Assembly (NCBI GenBank): GCA_902800435.1
Contig: CADCEQ010000003.1
Span: 1-64,000 of the forward strand
DNA length: 64,000 nt
Direction of reading: 5' to 3'
From: an uncultured Prevotellaceae bacterium
GTDB lineage: Bacteria; Bacteroidota; Bacteroidia; Bacteroidales; Bacteroidaceae
Part shown: one piece after another, positions 39,701 to 48,075 of the stretch
Layout of the letters: every line of letters begins with the position of its first letter
Position numbering within the stretch: the first letter of the stretch is position 1
Position numbers and translations under genes: made by a program
The notes under the pieces: model-generated
What the model saw: only the letters and a program-made list of their open reading frames with translations
The model's database searches: none
What the model was told of the DNA's origin: nothing

Positions 39701-42700
39701 TCTGGGTTGTCAAGTTCAAGCTGAATGAGGCTCAGGTTGCTTCGCTTTGGAACAAGTATGCTTATGCTAAGACTACTAAGGACAACAAGGAACAGCTGAC
39801 AGGTAATATTCTCTATGCTGTTGCTGTCAAGAACACCGACTTCTCGACTGAGGAGACCGCTGATGTTGATCGCTTCGTTGTTTCTGAGTATGACCTCGAC
39901 CTCGGTACCGCTGAGCCCGAGCACGCTTGGGAGTTCTTCGTGAACGGGGAGACCATCGACGATATCCACAACCGTTACATCATGTCTGAGGAAGCTCCGA
40001 ATGGTGAGACTGCTTGGACTGACGATCCCGAGAACTACACCTCTACCTTCCGCTACGAGCTGACATGGCATGGCATCAATTGTGATGACGAGGAGGAGCA
40101 GCCGGGTGAGGATCCCGAAACTCCTGTCGTTGTCGACAACACACATCCTGCTTACTACACGTATTGCTGGCACTGCTGGTGCCTGCCTGGTGGCGAAATC
40201 GACGACAACTGCGAGGATAAGGACTATGGTTACAAGCATCCCGCTTGGTCGAGCATCCTGTTCAAGGGTGACATGGACAACTACACTGACGTTGAGCAGA
40301 AGGGTGTGAACACCTGTGATCGTCACGGCCATACCTTCGCTGACGATGGTAAGCGCCAGATGAATGGTATTGACAACCGTCACATGAAGGAGTTCCTGCC
40401 CATCGAGTTCAACTATGAGATGGACGGTGCTATGTGGGCAAAGATCGACATCGAGTTCCCCGCTGTCAACAACTGCGGTGTACCCACTCCTATCCGTGGC
40501 TTCTTCGTAACGCTGGATAACCACTTCGCTATCGAGTCTCAGAACTCTGAGATCAACGCTTGGGCACAGTACATTTACAAGAATGTTGCTGCTTACAACT
40601 ACGATCACCACAAGAAGAAGACTGAGGCTTCTGACGAGACCGACGCTGTTATCGACCGCAAGATCGTGCTGCAGCCCGGTAATAAGGGAACCATCTACAT
40701 TAAGGACGCTGCTAACATCCTGAACGATGAGATCGTCGGTTTCCGTGTTCACGCCGTGAACCTCGACGGTACTCTGGTTGACCCGGATGGACGTGCATTC
40801 TATGTGAAGATTGGTAAGAAGACCACCAACCACAAGCTTTCGTTCAACATTACTGCTGACACTCAGGAGTCTTATGCTGTTCAGAATGCTGACGAGAATG
40901 GTGAGAACCCGATCGCTGCTTACAACGATCTGATGAAGTCTGAGGGTAGCTCTGACCGCTTCTTCAACCAGCCCGCTTACAACAGTTCCTTCGTTGACAG
41001 CCGTATTTATAAGGTAGTTTACACCTGGCGTGAGGGCAACCCGCTCATCCGTGGTCAGAAGGACTTCACCACTGCTTGGCAGCCCATCGCTGGTACCGGT
41101 AACGATCAGGAGTTCGACCTCGCTGGTGATATCGTGACCAAGGCTGTTGCTTACAGCGCTGCCCGTCAGGAGTATGAGAAGACTGGTATCTTCGCACCTG
41201 AGAACTTCTTCGACTTCTGGTATTCTGAGAATCCTGCTGCTGATATCGAGGACAACAAGGATAACAGCTGGAAGCAGTTTGCTACTGAGGACGATCCTAA
41301 TACTGAGGAAGAAGAGTTTGAGACTCCGAACCAGAAGACTATGAGCATGCGTGCCGCTATCAAGGCTGGTGTTGCTAACCGCCTGATTGATGGTGAGACC
41401 TATAAGATCCGCATGACCATCCTCCGCAACGATGCTCAGACCGTCTGGTCTATCGTTAACACCTACGATATCGACATCACGAAGGATATGCCTACCGACC
41501 TGCCTTCTAAATTCTATGTGAAGGACGGCCAGCTGAAGAATGGTGCTTGGAAAGTCTACGTACGTCCTTACGCTGGTATTGACTTCGCTTCTGCCGATGA
41601 GGAGGGTGATGACGCTGGCAACGATCCCGCCCCCGAGGGTGAGACCGATCCTTGGGCTATCACATGGGGTGACTACGGTGTAACCGCTACTCCGAACAAC
41701 TTCGCAAGCATCTTCGATGCCGATGAGTATACCGATGCTAATGATACAAAGCAGCCGACTAACCTCCACAACTATCGTTGGGCTATGGATGTACGTATGT
41801 ACAACCTCGAGGGTATCTTCAATGGCCTCTACATCGACGAGATTGGTAATGATGGCAAGCCGACTGGCAATCAGACCATCGATCAGGACTACTACTTCAT
41901 CTTCAAGCAGTCTGGTTCGTTCACTGCTGCTGAGGAAGCTATCAAGAAGGGTACTGCTGCTGAGAAGGCCGATGCTGCTGCTAAAGATCTTGACGCTATG
42001 GCTACGTTCGATACAGACTACGACCTCAGTAAGGTTAACCAGGGTAGTGCTAATGCTGACCTGACTCACGAGAAGGGTGCTTACACAATTCCTCTGATTC
42101 ACTGGAGTCACCTCGGACAGAAGAAGGATGTCTATGGTGGTTATATCTACCGCGATATTTCTGCTACTCTGAATGCTGATGGTACTGCATTCCTGAGGCC
42201 CAGTCAGGAGAAGACAGGTAAGAAGGGTCTTGCTATCACTAACGATGACTATGAGATTGAGGCTGTTCCTCTGAAGCTCGGTGTGAAGCGCGATGGTGCT
42301 CAGGTTAAGGCTGAATATGTCTGTGCATTCAAAGATGCCATTAGCTTTGCTGATAACACTAAGCAGTACAAGCTTGGTGCAGATGGTAAGACTGTTGGCT
42401 TCGATTACAACGAGGATGTTATTGTTCCTGCAACCGAGGCTAAGTTTAAGCTGGCAAGTGTACTGTGGTATAACGCTGGTGGCGACTATGCTAAGCAGCA
42501 GGCTTACTTCAACACTCAGTTCAACGCTAACTGGACTGCAGATACGAAGGTAAATAACAAGACCGTTGAGGGTGTGGCTGGAACGCTTGCAGACTGGCTT
42601 AAGACTCCGTGGTGCTGGCTCGACCTTGCATCGCTGAACTTCAAGGCAACTGCTCCGAAGGACTTCAGAACTCAGGACTACTACAAGGCTCCGACGTTCA

Positions 42701-42924
42701 CTGTCCAGGGTAAGCCATTCGATCCTGAGAAGAATGAACTCTCAGATATTGATGGTATCGGCATGGAGCGTATGGCTCGTAATGAGGGTCTGCCCGACTT
42801 CAAGGATAACATCACTGGTGAGTTCACCTTCGATATCTACGATATCTGGTTCCACAAGAAGCAAGTTAAGCTGTTCATTAAGGTGAACAAGCCTGAGAAC
42901 ACCACTTCTCGCCAGGCTCGCTAA
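36721..42924 (+). CDS. 2067-aa coiled-coil surface lipoprotein
   Basis: It begins MKKKFFSKLLMVALVATVGV with lipobox FSSC (Cys24) and an acidic KDYDDD. Residues about 30-830 are Ala/Lys/Glu-rich heptad coiled coil, e.g. AKDAAAAAEAAAED. The C-terminal 1200 residues are mixed beta regions with a Cys/His/Trp cluster near 1140-1160. In memory, similar starts are annotated as PL29-lyase N-terminal domain, but no lyase site is seen. Codon use is strongly biased (GCT Ala, no TTA/CTA/TCA), typical of very high expression. With the next two genes it probably forms a major envelope layer component; this is inference. Confidence 0.75.
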   Translation: MKKKFFSKLLMVALVATVGVFSSCKDYDDDIADVRNNLSQTATELRTDYTNKINAVNTKIETLQTSYDKLSKALDESNAQLQALIETNFKAAVNEAKAYSDANLVKAKDAAAAAEAAAEDFAKTQAAAAQSAAIAAAKEQVAAAKAELEAALAKANELIATQGQSIANLIEADKTLDAAIKAAQARADEAYALADKANTLAETNKTNVEKAAADIAALQKSLSALESKAADKADVAKLQSDLAALQKQVGETVVNLADYKESIANITSELAKLKSDLEQQVSFLGENLAGVKKTAEANAASIESIITQLSELKKANDLAHQELANSVDALAKKTSSDLAAAVQGIEAEIAAANKLISDNTGAIASLTQTVQNNKDAQDKINEAIQSDIAKKAEQIVENSNAIKRLNEIIPELQTTLEKYADKVAGAAAQAGKDAAAAAEATAKQFALDAIAAQALLDKEAWNKAIDIAVETLVKTYKLNALDGIIKAAAAEAQTNAEANAAKKAQEISDEALKQAKLYTDVLAQTLADNYTTTKDMQAAIEAAKQSAVAQAYVKVLEDLLRDQPDWYNQNAEDKLLQPSPTIYEVAMKCVQEFGLSKENAEELMNSILDAALVPSKGTGTYDAEGNEIIEKGGKIMVLIEAAAEKAAKDLAAVNEALDARLADIEAFLATTSGEKTLDATIKYWIADAQLAKQADLDDVIAQLKGEKDGDLKKIITDLQAADAANAADVDKIMASINKVTGMFAALLPAAEGDIDKDLAAYEAVMQALADKILAMADVVDNLDDKVMEAVNKNLGPQIQTMITSINLFANQHMAERDEQYKLAQFDGEKWIYPFGYDNFDHTLTFMYTVESGLYSDYCGDPTLSEESWNYPSGLIKQLKGISSVRDQQYPYDYDFSYDEGGFTGSASDFDFVDGRYRSYDDSILVRVSPTNADLSKAEIALLNSKGEDIIDAGLVELVDVKPYTRNSYIVRNAEYSPVDQRQYTRAAEGNATGLWVVKFKLNEAQVASLWNKYAYAKTTKDNKEQLTGNILYAVAVKNTDFSTEETADVDRFVVSEYDLDLGTAEPEHAWEFFVNGETIDDIHNRYIMSEEAPNGETAWTDDPENYTSTFRYELTWHGINCDDEEEQPGEDPETPVVVDNTHPAYYTYCWHCWCLPGGEIDDNCEDKDYGYKHPAWSSILFKGDMDNYTDVEQKGVNTCDRHGHTFADDGKRQMNGIDNRHMKEFLPIEFNYEMDGAMWAKIDIEFPAVNNCGVPTPIRGFFVTLDNHFAIESQNSEINAWAQYIYKNVAAYNYDHHKKKTEASDETDAVIDRKIVLQPGNKGTIYIKDAANILNDEIVGFRVHAVNLDGTLVDPDGRAFYVKIGKKTTNHKLSFNITADTQESYAVQNADENGENPIAAYNDLMKSEGSSDRFFNQPAYNSSFVDSRIYKVVYTWREGNPLIRGQKDFTTAWQPIAGTGNDQEFDLAGDIVTKAVAYSAARQEYEKTGIFAPENFFDFWYSENPAADIEDNKDNSWKQFATEDDPNTEEEEFETPNQKTMSMRAAIKAGVANRLIDGETYKIRMTILRNDAQTVWSIVNTYDIDITKDMPTDLPSKFYVKDGQLKNGAWKVYVRPYAGIDFASADEEGDDAGNDPAPEGETDPWAITWGDYGVTATPNNFASIFDADEYTDANDTKQPTNLHNYRWAMDVRMYNLEGIFNGLYIDEIGNDGKPTGNQTIDQDYYFIFKQSGSFTAAEEAIKKGTAAEKADAAAKDLDAMATFDTDYDLSKVNQGSANADLTHEKGAYTIPLIHWSHLGQKKDVYGGYIYRDISATLNADGTAFLRPSQEKTGKKGLAITNDDYEIEAVPLKLGVKRDGAQVKAEYVCAFKDAISFADNTKQYKLGADGKTVGFDYNEDVIVPATEAKFKLASVLWYNAGGDYAKQQAYFNTQFNANWTADTKVNNKTVEGVAGTLADWLKTPWCWLDLASLNFKATAPKDFRTQDYYKAPTFTVQGKPFDPEKNELSDIDGIGMERMARNEGLPDFKDNITGEFTFDIYDIWFHKKQVKLFIKVNKPENTTSRQAR

Positions 42925-42970
42925 TCGAAGTGAATAGTAGTGACTAAAGTGGTCACAATCCTATAGGAAT

Positions 42971-43000
42971 GGGGGCGCCCACTGCGGACGCCCCCTTTTT
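42971..43000 (+). terminator. Terminator after the coiled-coil lipoprotein gene
   Basis: GGGGGCG (42971-42977) pairs with CGCCCCC (42989-42995), followed by five T. It separates the giant gene from the next small lipoprotein. Confidence 0.9.
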
Positions 43001-43029
43001 AAAAGAGGATAAATGCTAAGTAACGTAAT

Positions 43030-43461
43030 ATGAAGAAATTATTTGGTTTTCTGTTTGCTGCTGTTGCAGTCGTGCTGCTCTCCGTGTCGTGCCGTCACAA
43101 GGTTGTCCGCGACGAGTGCCGTGCATTGGTCGACGAGATTAATGATTCGGTTCTGATTGGTAAGGTCGATGGCACAAAAGTGAAGTTCGACATCAGCGAA
43201 GCTGTTTTCACGCATGGTGCCGTGATGTATGGCGACTCCGTCATCATCAACTATATTGGCGACCTGTCAATGAAGCGTGCTTTTGCTGAGACAGTCTTCC
43301 TCCTTGAGCGTAAGAGCCAGATCATCGAGATTCCACGCGACCCATCGAAGCGCGATACTACCGCTGAGTTGAAGGTGAAGCCTTTGGATTCAAAGGAGAT
43401 GACTCAAAGGAAAGCTCAGGATGACCGCATGCTTAGGGCTGTCAAGAGGTTTGCAAAATGA
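43030..43461 (+). CDS. Small lipoprotein
   Basis: This 143-aa protein has a lipoprotein signal (MKKLFGFLFAAVAVVLLSVSC, Cys21) and a mixed alpha/beta rest with no family that I recognise. It lies between two terminator-bounded surface genes, 34 bp before the OmpA-family gene, and may be made with it. Function unknown; an envelope partner role is inferred from position. Confidence 0.65.
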   Translation: MKKLFGFLFAAVAVVLLSVSCRHKVVRDECRALVDEINDSVLIGKVDGTKVKFDISEAVFTHGAVMYGDSVIINYIGDLSMKRAFAETVFLLERKSQIIEIPRDPSKRDTTAELKVKPLDSKEMTQRKAQDDRMLRAVKRFAK

Positions 43462-43494
43462 AACAAATGAATGATTAATTAAATCTTATAAGGT

Positions 43495-44700
43495 ATGAAA
43501 GCATTAAAAACATTACTGATTGGCATGCTGGCCTTTACGGCTACTGCAGCCTCCGCCCAGGTCTTCGAGGCTCAGGACGGCACTAAGTATGAGTTCCAGA
43601 AGCACTGGTTCTTCGACCTTGAGGGTGGAGTACAGTACACCCTGGGTGAGGCTAAGCTGCGCCGTCTGATTCGACCGAACGTGCAGGTGGCCATCGGTCG
43701 CCAGTTCAATCCGGTGATTGGTCTTCGCCTGCAGGTGAACGGCTGGCAGAGTCGCGGCTATTGGGATCTTGGTCTGCTCGACAAGCAGGGCAACATCTTC
43801 CCCGGCCACTATCCCGTCGGCTACACCTTCAAGTATGTAGCTCCCGGACTTGACCTGATGTTCGACATCACTAATCTTATTGGCGGTTACAACCCCACTC
43901 GCGTCTTCGGCCTGAAAGCCTTTGTCGGTGGCGGTGCTAACATTGGCTTCGATAATGACGAACTGAACCAGCACTTGAACAAGGACCGTGGAAACGGTCT
44001 TACGTTGCGCAACAACCCTGCCCCCAACACTACTGGCCACGGCTTTGAGTATGTTTGGGACGGCTCACAGGTGCTGCCTTTCGGCCGTGCCGGTCTGGAG
44101 GCTTCATTCCGCCTGAACAAGTGCATCAGTCTGCTTATCGAGGGTAACGCCAACATTCTCTCTGACAAGTACAATTCAAAGAAGACTGACAATGCTGACT
44201 GGTACTTCAACGCTTTGGCAGGTCTGCGCTTCAACCTTGGTAACACCTATACCAAGACGCTGCCCCCGCCTCCCGCACCCGAACCCGTTCCCGTTGTTGA
44301 GAAGAGCAATGAGCCCGACCCTGCCATCCTCGAGCTGCAGCGCCAGCTGAACGAGCTGAAGGCTAAGGAGGAAGTCGAGCCTCTGCGCCGCGACATCTTC
44401 TTCCTCATCAACAAGACTGACATTCGCGAGAGCGAAGCTCAGAAGGTGAAGGAGATTGCTCACTATCTGATTAAGTATCCGAAGGCTAAGGTTGTTGTCA
44501 CCGGTTATGCTGACGCTGGTACTGGTAACGACAAGATCAACGACCGTCTGGCCGCAGGCCGTGCCGACGCCGTTGTGAAGTCTCTGCAGGAGCAGTATGG
44601 TATTGAGTCGAGCCGCATCACTTACGATTCTAAGGGTAGCCGTGTTCAGCCGTTCTCTGACAACGACATGAACCGTGTATCTATCTGCATCGCCGAGTAA
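43495..44700 (+). CDS. OmpA-family outer-membrane protein
   Basis: This 401-aa protein has a signal peptide (residues 1-21), an N-terminal 8-strand barrel (about 30-245), a Pro/Glu linker (LPPPPAPEPVPVVE) and a C-terminal OmpA peptidoglycan-binding domain (about 290-401) with VVTGYADAGTGNDKINDRLAAGRADAV. The linker hinge and GYAD motif support the call. It should link the outer membrane to peptidoglycan. The leader ends TAAGGT directly before ATG. A strong terminator follows. Confidence 0.92.
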   Translation: MKALKTLLIGMLAFTATAASAQVFEAQDGTKYEFQKHWFFDLEGGVQYTLGEAKLRRLIRPNVQVAIGRQFNPVIGLRLQVNGWQSRGYWDLGLLDKQGNIFPGHYPVGYTFKYVAPGLDLMFDITNLIGGYNPTRVFGLKAFVGGGANIGFDNDELNQHLNKDRGNGLTLRNNPAPNTTGHGFEYVWDGSQVLPFGRAGLEASFRLNKCISLLIEGNANILSDKYNSKKTDNADWYFNALAGLRFNLGNTYTKTLPPPPAPEPVPVVEKSNEPDPAILELQRQLNELKAKEEVEPLRRDIFFLINKTDIRESEAQKVKEIAHYLIKYPKAKVVVTGYADAGTGNDKINDRLAAGRADAVVKSLQEQYGIESSRITYDSKGSRVQPFSDNDMNRVSICIAE

Positions 44701-44727
44701 ACCGCGACTTTGAACGTAGTAAATAAG

Positions 44728-44762
44728 GAGATTACCGGGCACTTCGCCCGGTAATCTCTTTT
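44728..44762 (+). terminator. Terminator after the OmpA-family gene
   Basis: A perfect 13-bp stem, GAGATTACCGGGC (44728-44740) with GCCCGGTAATCTC (44746-44758), loop ACTTC and a T run. Confidence 0.92.
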
Positions 44763-44950
44763 ATAGTTGCTAATCACACTTTTTATCCTACACTTCCTGC
44801 ACTTCCTGCACCTTCGGTTTGTTCCACGGCGTGGAATAAATATAAACCGCCGCTTTTTGCCTGTAAAGCGCCGGCTTTCTGTTCAAGAACCGGCACCTTA
44901 TCCTGCACCTAGGAATTTACTGTTAGGTGTATGAAGTGTAGGAAGTGCAG
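44763..44950. repeat. Dispersed repeat copy B with inverted ends
   Basis: 44763-44813 is the inverted copy of 5-55 (44 of 51 identical). A second related block at 44924-44950 (AGGTGTATGAAGTGTAGG...) runs the other way, so the two blocks are inverted repeats around about 110 bp. The middle has GTTCCACGGCGTGGAA (palindrome, 44821-44836) and a CGGCGCTTT/AAAGCGCCGG-like pair. No gene is seen. Confidence 0.75.
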
Positions 44951-45009
44951 GTTGTTTTATTCTTACCCTTCACAACGCGCGCGGGAGCGTAAAAAAGGTG
45001 ACAATTTCC

Positions 45010-45040
45010 TTGGTGCTTCCGTCGTTTTTCGTTACCTTTG
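45010..45040 (+). promoter_or_regulatory. Promoter of the C10 peptidase gene (TTG-N20-TACCTTTG)
   Basis: TTG at 45010-45012, a 20-bp spacer and TACCTTTG at 45033-45040. The start ATG 45048 is only 8 bp after the box, so the leader is very short or absent. Confidence 0.75.
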
Positions 45041-45047
45041 CAGGCAG

Positions 45048-47621
45048 ATGAAACGAATGATTTGTATTTTATGGTGTTTTATGCTTGCTGTAGGCGTGCT
45101 GCAGGCTTTGCCGCTTTCGCGCGATGCAGCCCGACAGCGGGCTGTAGACTTTTTGGTTGAGCGTCGTGCGGCGGCACGAGCTGCGGAACCTACACCCGAA
45201 CCTACACTTGTTGAGACTGCTTCGCCTTGCAGCGGCCTTTACGTCTTTAATATCGGCAGCGACGAGGGTTTTATCCTTGTCAGCAGCGACGACCGCAGCG
45301 AGGCGGTGCTGGGTTATGCTGAGAGTGGAGTGTTCGATGCGGCTACGCTGCCTGATAATGCGCGGGCGTGGATATTGGGGCTGGCTGCGGAGAATGGGGC
45401 TGATGGGCTGAATGGGCAATTTGGGCTGAGTGAACGCGCGGCTATCCGCCCGCTGCTGAAGACGCAGTGGGCACAGAAGTGGCCCTACAACCGGTTATGC
45501 CCCAGCAGCTATGCGACGGGCTGTGTGGCAACGGCCATGGCGCAGGTAATGAAGTATTTCGAGTGGCCACAGGCGGAAACAACGGCTATTCCCGCCTATG
45601 ATACTTACGCAGAGTTGCCGCCTACAGTGTTTGATTGGGGCAGCATGCTTAACGGCTACGGTGGCAACGAATCTACAGAGCAGCGGGTAGCAGTTGCCCA
45701 GCTGATGCAGTACTGCGGTCACGCCGTCCAGATGCACTATGGAAGCATGTCGAGTGCTTACCCCCAGCTGATTGCCGATGCCATGCACCGCTTCTTCGGT
45801 TACGACGGTGCTGCTCATATAGTCTATCGCTCTGATTTCGCCTTTGCCGACTGGCAGGCACTTGTCTGTGACGAACTGGAGGCTGGCCGCCCCGTCATCT
45901 ACTATGGGAAGCGTTCGAGCATAGCCCATCAGTTTGTTTGCGACGGTTACGACGGCGAGGGCTTTTTCCACATCAACTGGGGGTGGGGCGGACTGAGCGA
46001 CGGCTGGTTCCGGCTGGCAGTACTCAACCCCAAGAAGCCCGGAACGGGCGGCGGCTCCGGTTTCGACGGCTATACCATGAACCAGTCGGCTATCATTGGG
46101 CTGCAGCCTGAGCGTGGCGGTACGTCTTCTATACCGACGCCCCTGCTGACCTGTGAAGAGATACACGTGCTGAGTGCCACCCGTACGGAGCGCGACGATG
46201 CGAGTGGAACATTCCAGTTGCGCATTAGCCGGCCGATGATTAACCACAGCCGCGATACACTGAAGATGGGCATTGGCCTGGCCCTGATGCGCGACGGTGA
46301 ACTGGTTGAGGCATCTGAGCTGGTGCAGGTAGCCCAAACCTTTGTGCCAGGCAGCTATATCAGCCGCGGTCTCGGCTATGACTACACCTTCGGCGGAGGG
46401 TTGACGGGCAGCTACCGCATTGTACCCGTCTGCACCATCAAGCAGGGCAAGACCACTGAGATTGTGCCTGCCCTGGCAGCCGATAGCCGTTATATAGACG
46501 TCGAGCTGACGGAGACGACGCTCACGGTCACCGAGCATCCACGGCGCGGTTTGGTGGTCGACGACATACAGTTCTGCCTGAAGGACGGCGTCATTGATGC
46601 CACCGCCACTATCAGCAACCACGGCGATGACTACGACGGACTGCTCTACCTGATGATCAGTGGCGTGCGCGCAGCCTATATGGGCGTGACCATAGCTGCC
46701 GGAGCTACCGACGAGGTGGTGTTCCGCTACCAGCCGAGATGGACGGAGCAGAAATACCAGATAGGCTATACCGGTGAAGAAAAGGTGTGGATTGCTGAGG
46801 GAACGGCCCGATACACGACGGCTAACACCGCCGGCACATTTGCCGTCTGGTACGCCGATGGGCGGCAGGAGCGTATAGCCATGACCGATGGTAGTGCTGT
46901 GGTGCCGCCTGAAGCGGTGGCTGTGGAATTCGACGCCGGCATCCCTGAGACCATTGTTCCCAATGGCAATCCCAACTGCTTCTACTACGCCAACAGTGTC
47001 AATGCAGCATTAGAAACGCTGCCGAACGTTGTGAAAGATAATTATGTGAAAGAGCTGAAGCTACACGACGGTTATGAATTCTATTGCCCGATGGCGTTCA
47101 CGGCCGGGCATGTGGCGTATACGCGGACGTTTACCAGCGGTTACGACGGCAAGGGGGGCGGCTGGGATACGATGATTTTGCCTTTCGATGTGGAGAACGT
47201 CACGACTGGCGACGGACAGCAGATTGACTGGTTCCGCTCGCCGCAGGACAAGGGCAAGGACTTCTGGGTGATGACTTTCGGGGGCGGAAAAGGTACGGAA
47301 CTGACGTTCAGCCATGCCCAGCAGATAGAGGCTAACCGGCCTTATCTGATTGCCGTGCCGGGTACGGCGTACGGCGCCCGCTCATTGCAGGGCTGTAGCG
47401 TGACCTTTGCTGCTGACCACGCCGTGGTCCAGGAAACGGCCCTTACCGCCGACGATGCTAGCGGGTACAGTTTTGTGGGGAGGTATGGGCAGGATGGACA
47501 GTCTGAGCTTGTTGGGCAGGAAGCTCAGGCGCAGTGGTGGCTGCTGAATGAAGAGGGTAGCCGGTTTAAGGGGGCGTTGCGGCGCGCTGCACCGTTCAGG
47601 GTTCTTCTGCGCGCACGGTGA
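45048..47621 (+). CDS. C10-family cysteine peptidase (streptopain-like), secreted
   Basis: This 857-aa protein starts at ATG 45048 because the promoter lies upstream and the longer frame starts in repeat DNA. It has a signal peptide (CILWCFMLAVGVLQA), an inhibitory propeptide (Spi-like, residues 22-135), and catalytic Cys159 in YATGCVATAMAQV with His294 in SIAHQFVCDGY and the trailing HINWGWGG. The rest is beta domains. C10 peptidases are secreted zymogens that degrade host proteins or other proteins. An EPTPEPT stretch near residue 47 is encoded by a repeat that also occurs at 117-142. The 3' end overlaps the next minus-strand gene by 26 bp. Confidence 0.9.
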   Translation: MKRMICILWCFMLAVGVLQALPLSRDAARQRAVDFLVERRAAARAAEPTPEPTLVETASPCSGLYVFNIGSDEGFILVSSDDRSEAVLGYAESGVFDAATLPDNARAWILGLAAENGADGLNGQFGLSERAAIRPLLKTQWAQKWPYNRLCPSSYATGCVATAMAQVMKYFEWPQAETTAIPAYDTYAELPPTVFDWGSMLNGYGGNESTEQRVAVAQLMQYCGHAVQMHYGSMSSAYPQLIADAMHRFFGYDGAAHIVYRSDFAFADWQALVCDELEAGRPVIYYGKRSSIAHQFVCDGYDGEGFFHINWGWGGLSDGWFRLAVLNPKKPGTGGGSGFDGYTMNQSAIIGLQPERGGTSSIPTPLLTCEEIHVLSATRTERDDASGTFQLRISRPMINHSRDTLKMGIGLALMRDGELVEASELVQVAQTFVPGSYISRGLGYDYTFGGGLTGSYRIVPVCTIKQGKTTEIVPALAADSRYIDVELTETTLTVTEHPRRGLVVDDIQFCLKDGVIDATATISNHGDDYDGLLYLMISGVRAAYMGVTIAAGATDEVVFRYQPRWTEQKYQIGYTGEEKVWIAEGTARYTTANTAGTFAVWYADGRQERIAMTDGSAVVPPEAVAVEFDAGIPETIVPNGNPNCFYYANSVNAALETLPNVVKDNYVKELKLHDGYEFYCPMAFTAGHVAYTRTFTSGYDGKGGGWDTMILPFDVENVTTGDGQQIDWFRSPQDKGKDFWVMTFGGGKGTELTFSHAQQIEANRPYLIAVPGTAYGARSLQGCSVTFAADHAVVQETALTADDASGYSFVGRYGQDGQSELVGQEAQAQWWLLNEEGSRFKGALRRAAPFRVLLRAR

Positions 47622-48075
47622 CTTGTTCTTCGTCCTCGTCGGGATTCTCTATTAAGTCTCCGCTGATGGTAAGACGCAGGAAGCGTGTCTTGGCGTTGCT
47701 GTAGACGCGGATGGACTTCTGGAAGTGTCCGGGCATGCGGCCATGGCTGTCGTAGGTGACAGTGATGACGGCTGGGTCGCCCGGCTCGATGCCGCCGTGA
47801 GGCCACTTCACACCGGTACAGCCGCAACTGGGTACTACAGACTCTAAATGAAGCGTTGTAGCACCGATATTGTGGAACACGAAATCGTAGCTTGTCAGCG
47901 TGTCGATGAAAACGTCGCCAAAGTCGTAGCTCAGGCTGTCGAACTTGATTTCGGCCTCGTCTTCGGTGACGGCAACCTTTTCCAAGACGGCCTTTTTACT
48001 CTCTTTGTTGCAGGAACCAAGTCCTGCTGCCACAAACAGCATGAGTGGCAATGCTAAATATGCTATCTTTTTCAT
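47596..48075 (-). CDS. DUF1573 lipoprotein
   Basis: This 159-aa protein has a lipoprotein signal (Cys22 in AAGLGSC) and a DUF1573 domain: SYDFGDVF, then PSCGCTGVKWPHGGI and GHFQKSIRVYSNA. DUF1573 is an Ig-like domain common in Bacteroidetes periplasmic proteins; function is not known. The start overlaps the cvfB stop by 4 bp, and its 3' end overlaps the convergent C10 gene by 26 bp. Confidence 0.88.
   Translation of the reverse strand: MKKIAYLALPLMLFVAAGLGSCNKESKKAVLEKVAVTEDEAEIKFDSLSYDFGDVFIDTLTSYDFVFHNIGATTLHLESVVPSCGCTGVKWPHGGIEPGDPAVITVTYDSHGRMPGHFQKSIRVYSNAKTRFLRLTISGDLIENPDEDEEQVTVRAEEP

Noticed and set aside
36835..42111. 1758-aa minus-strand open frame
   Set aside because: It is the shadow of a strongly codon-biased gene; the sense product has a lipoprotein signal, coiled coil and promoter.
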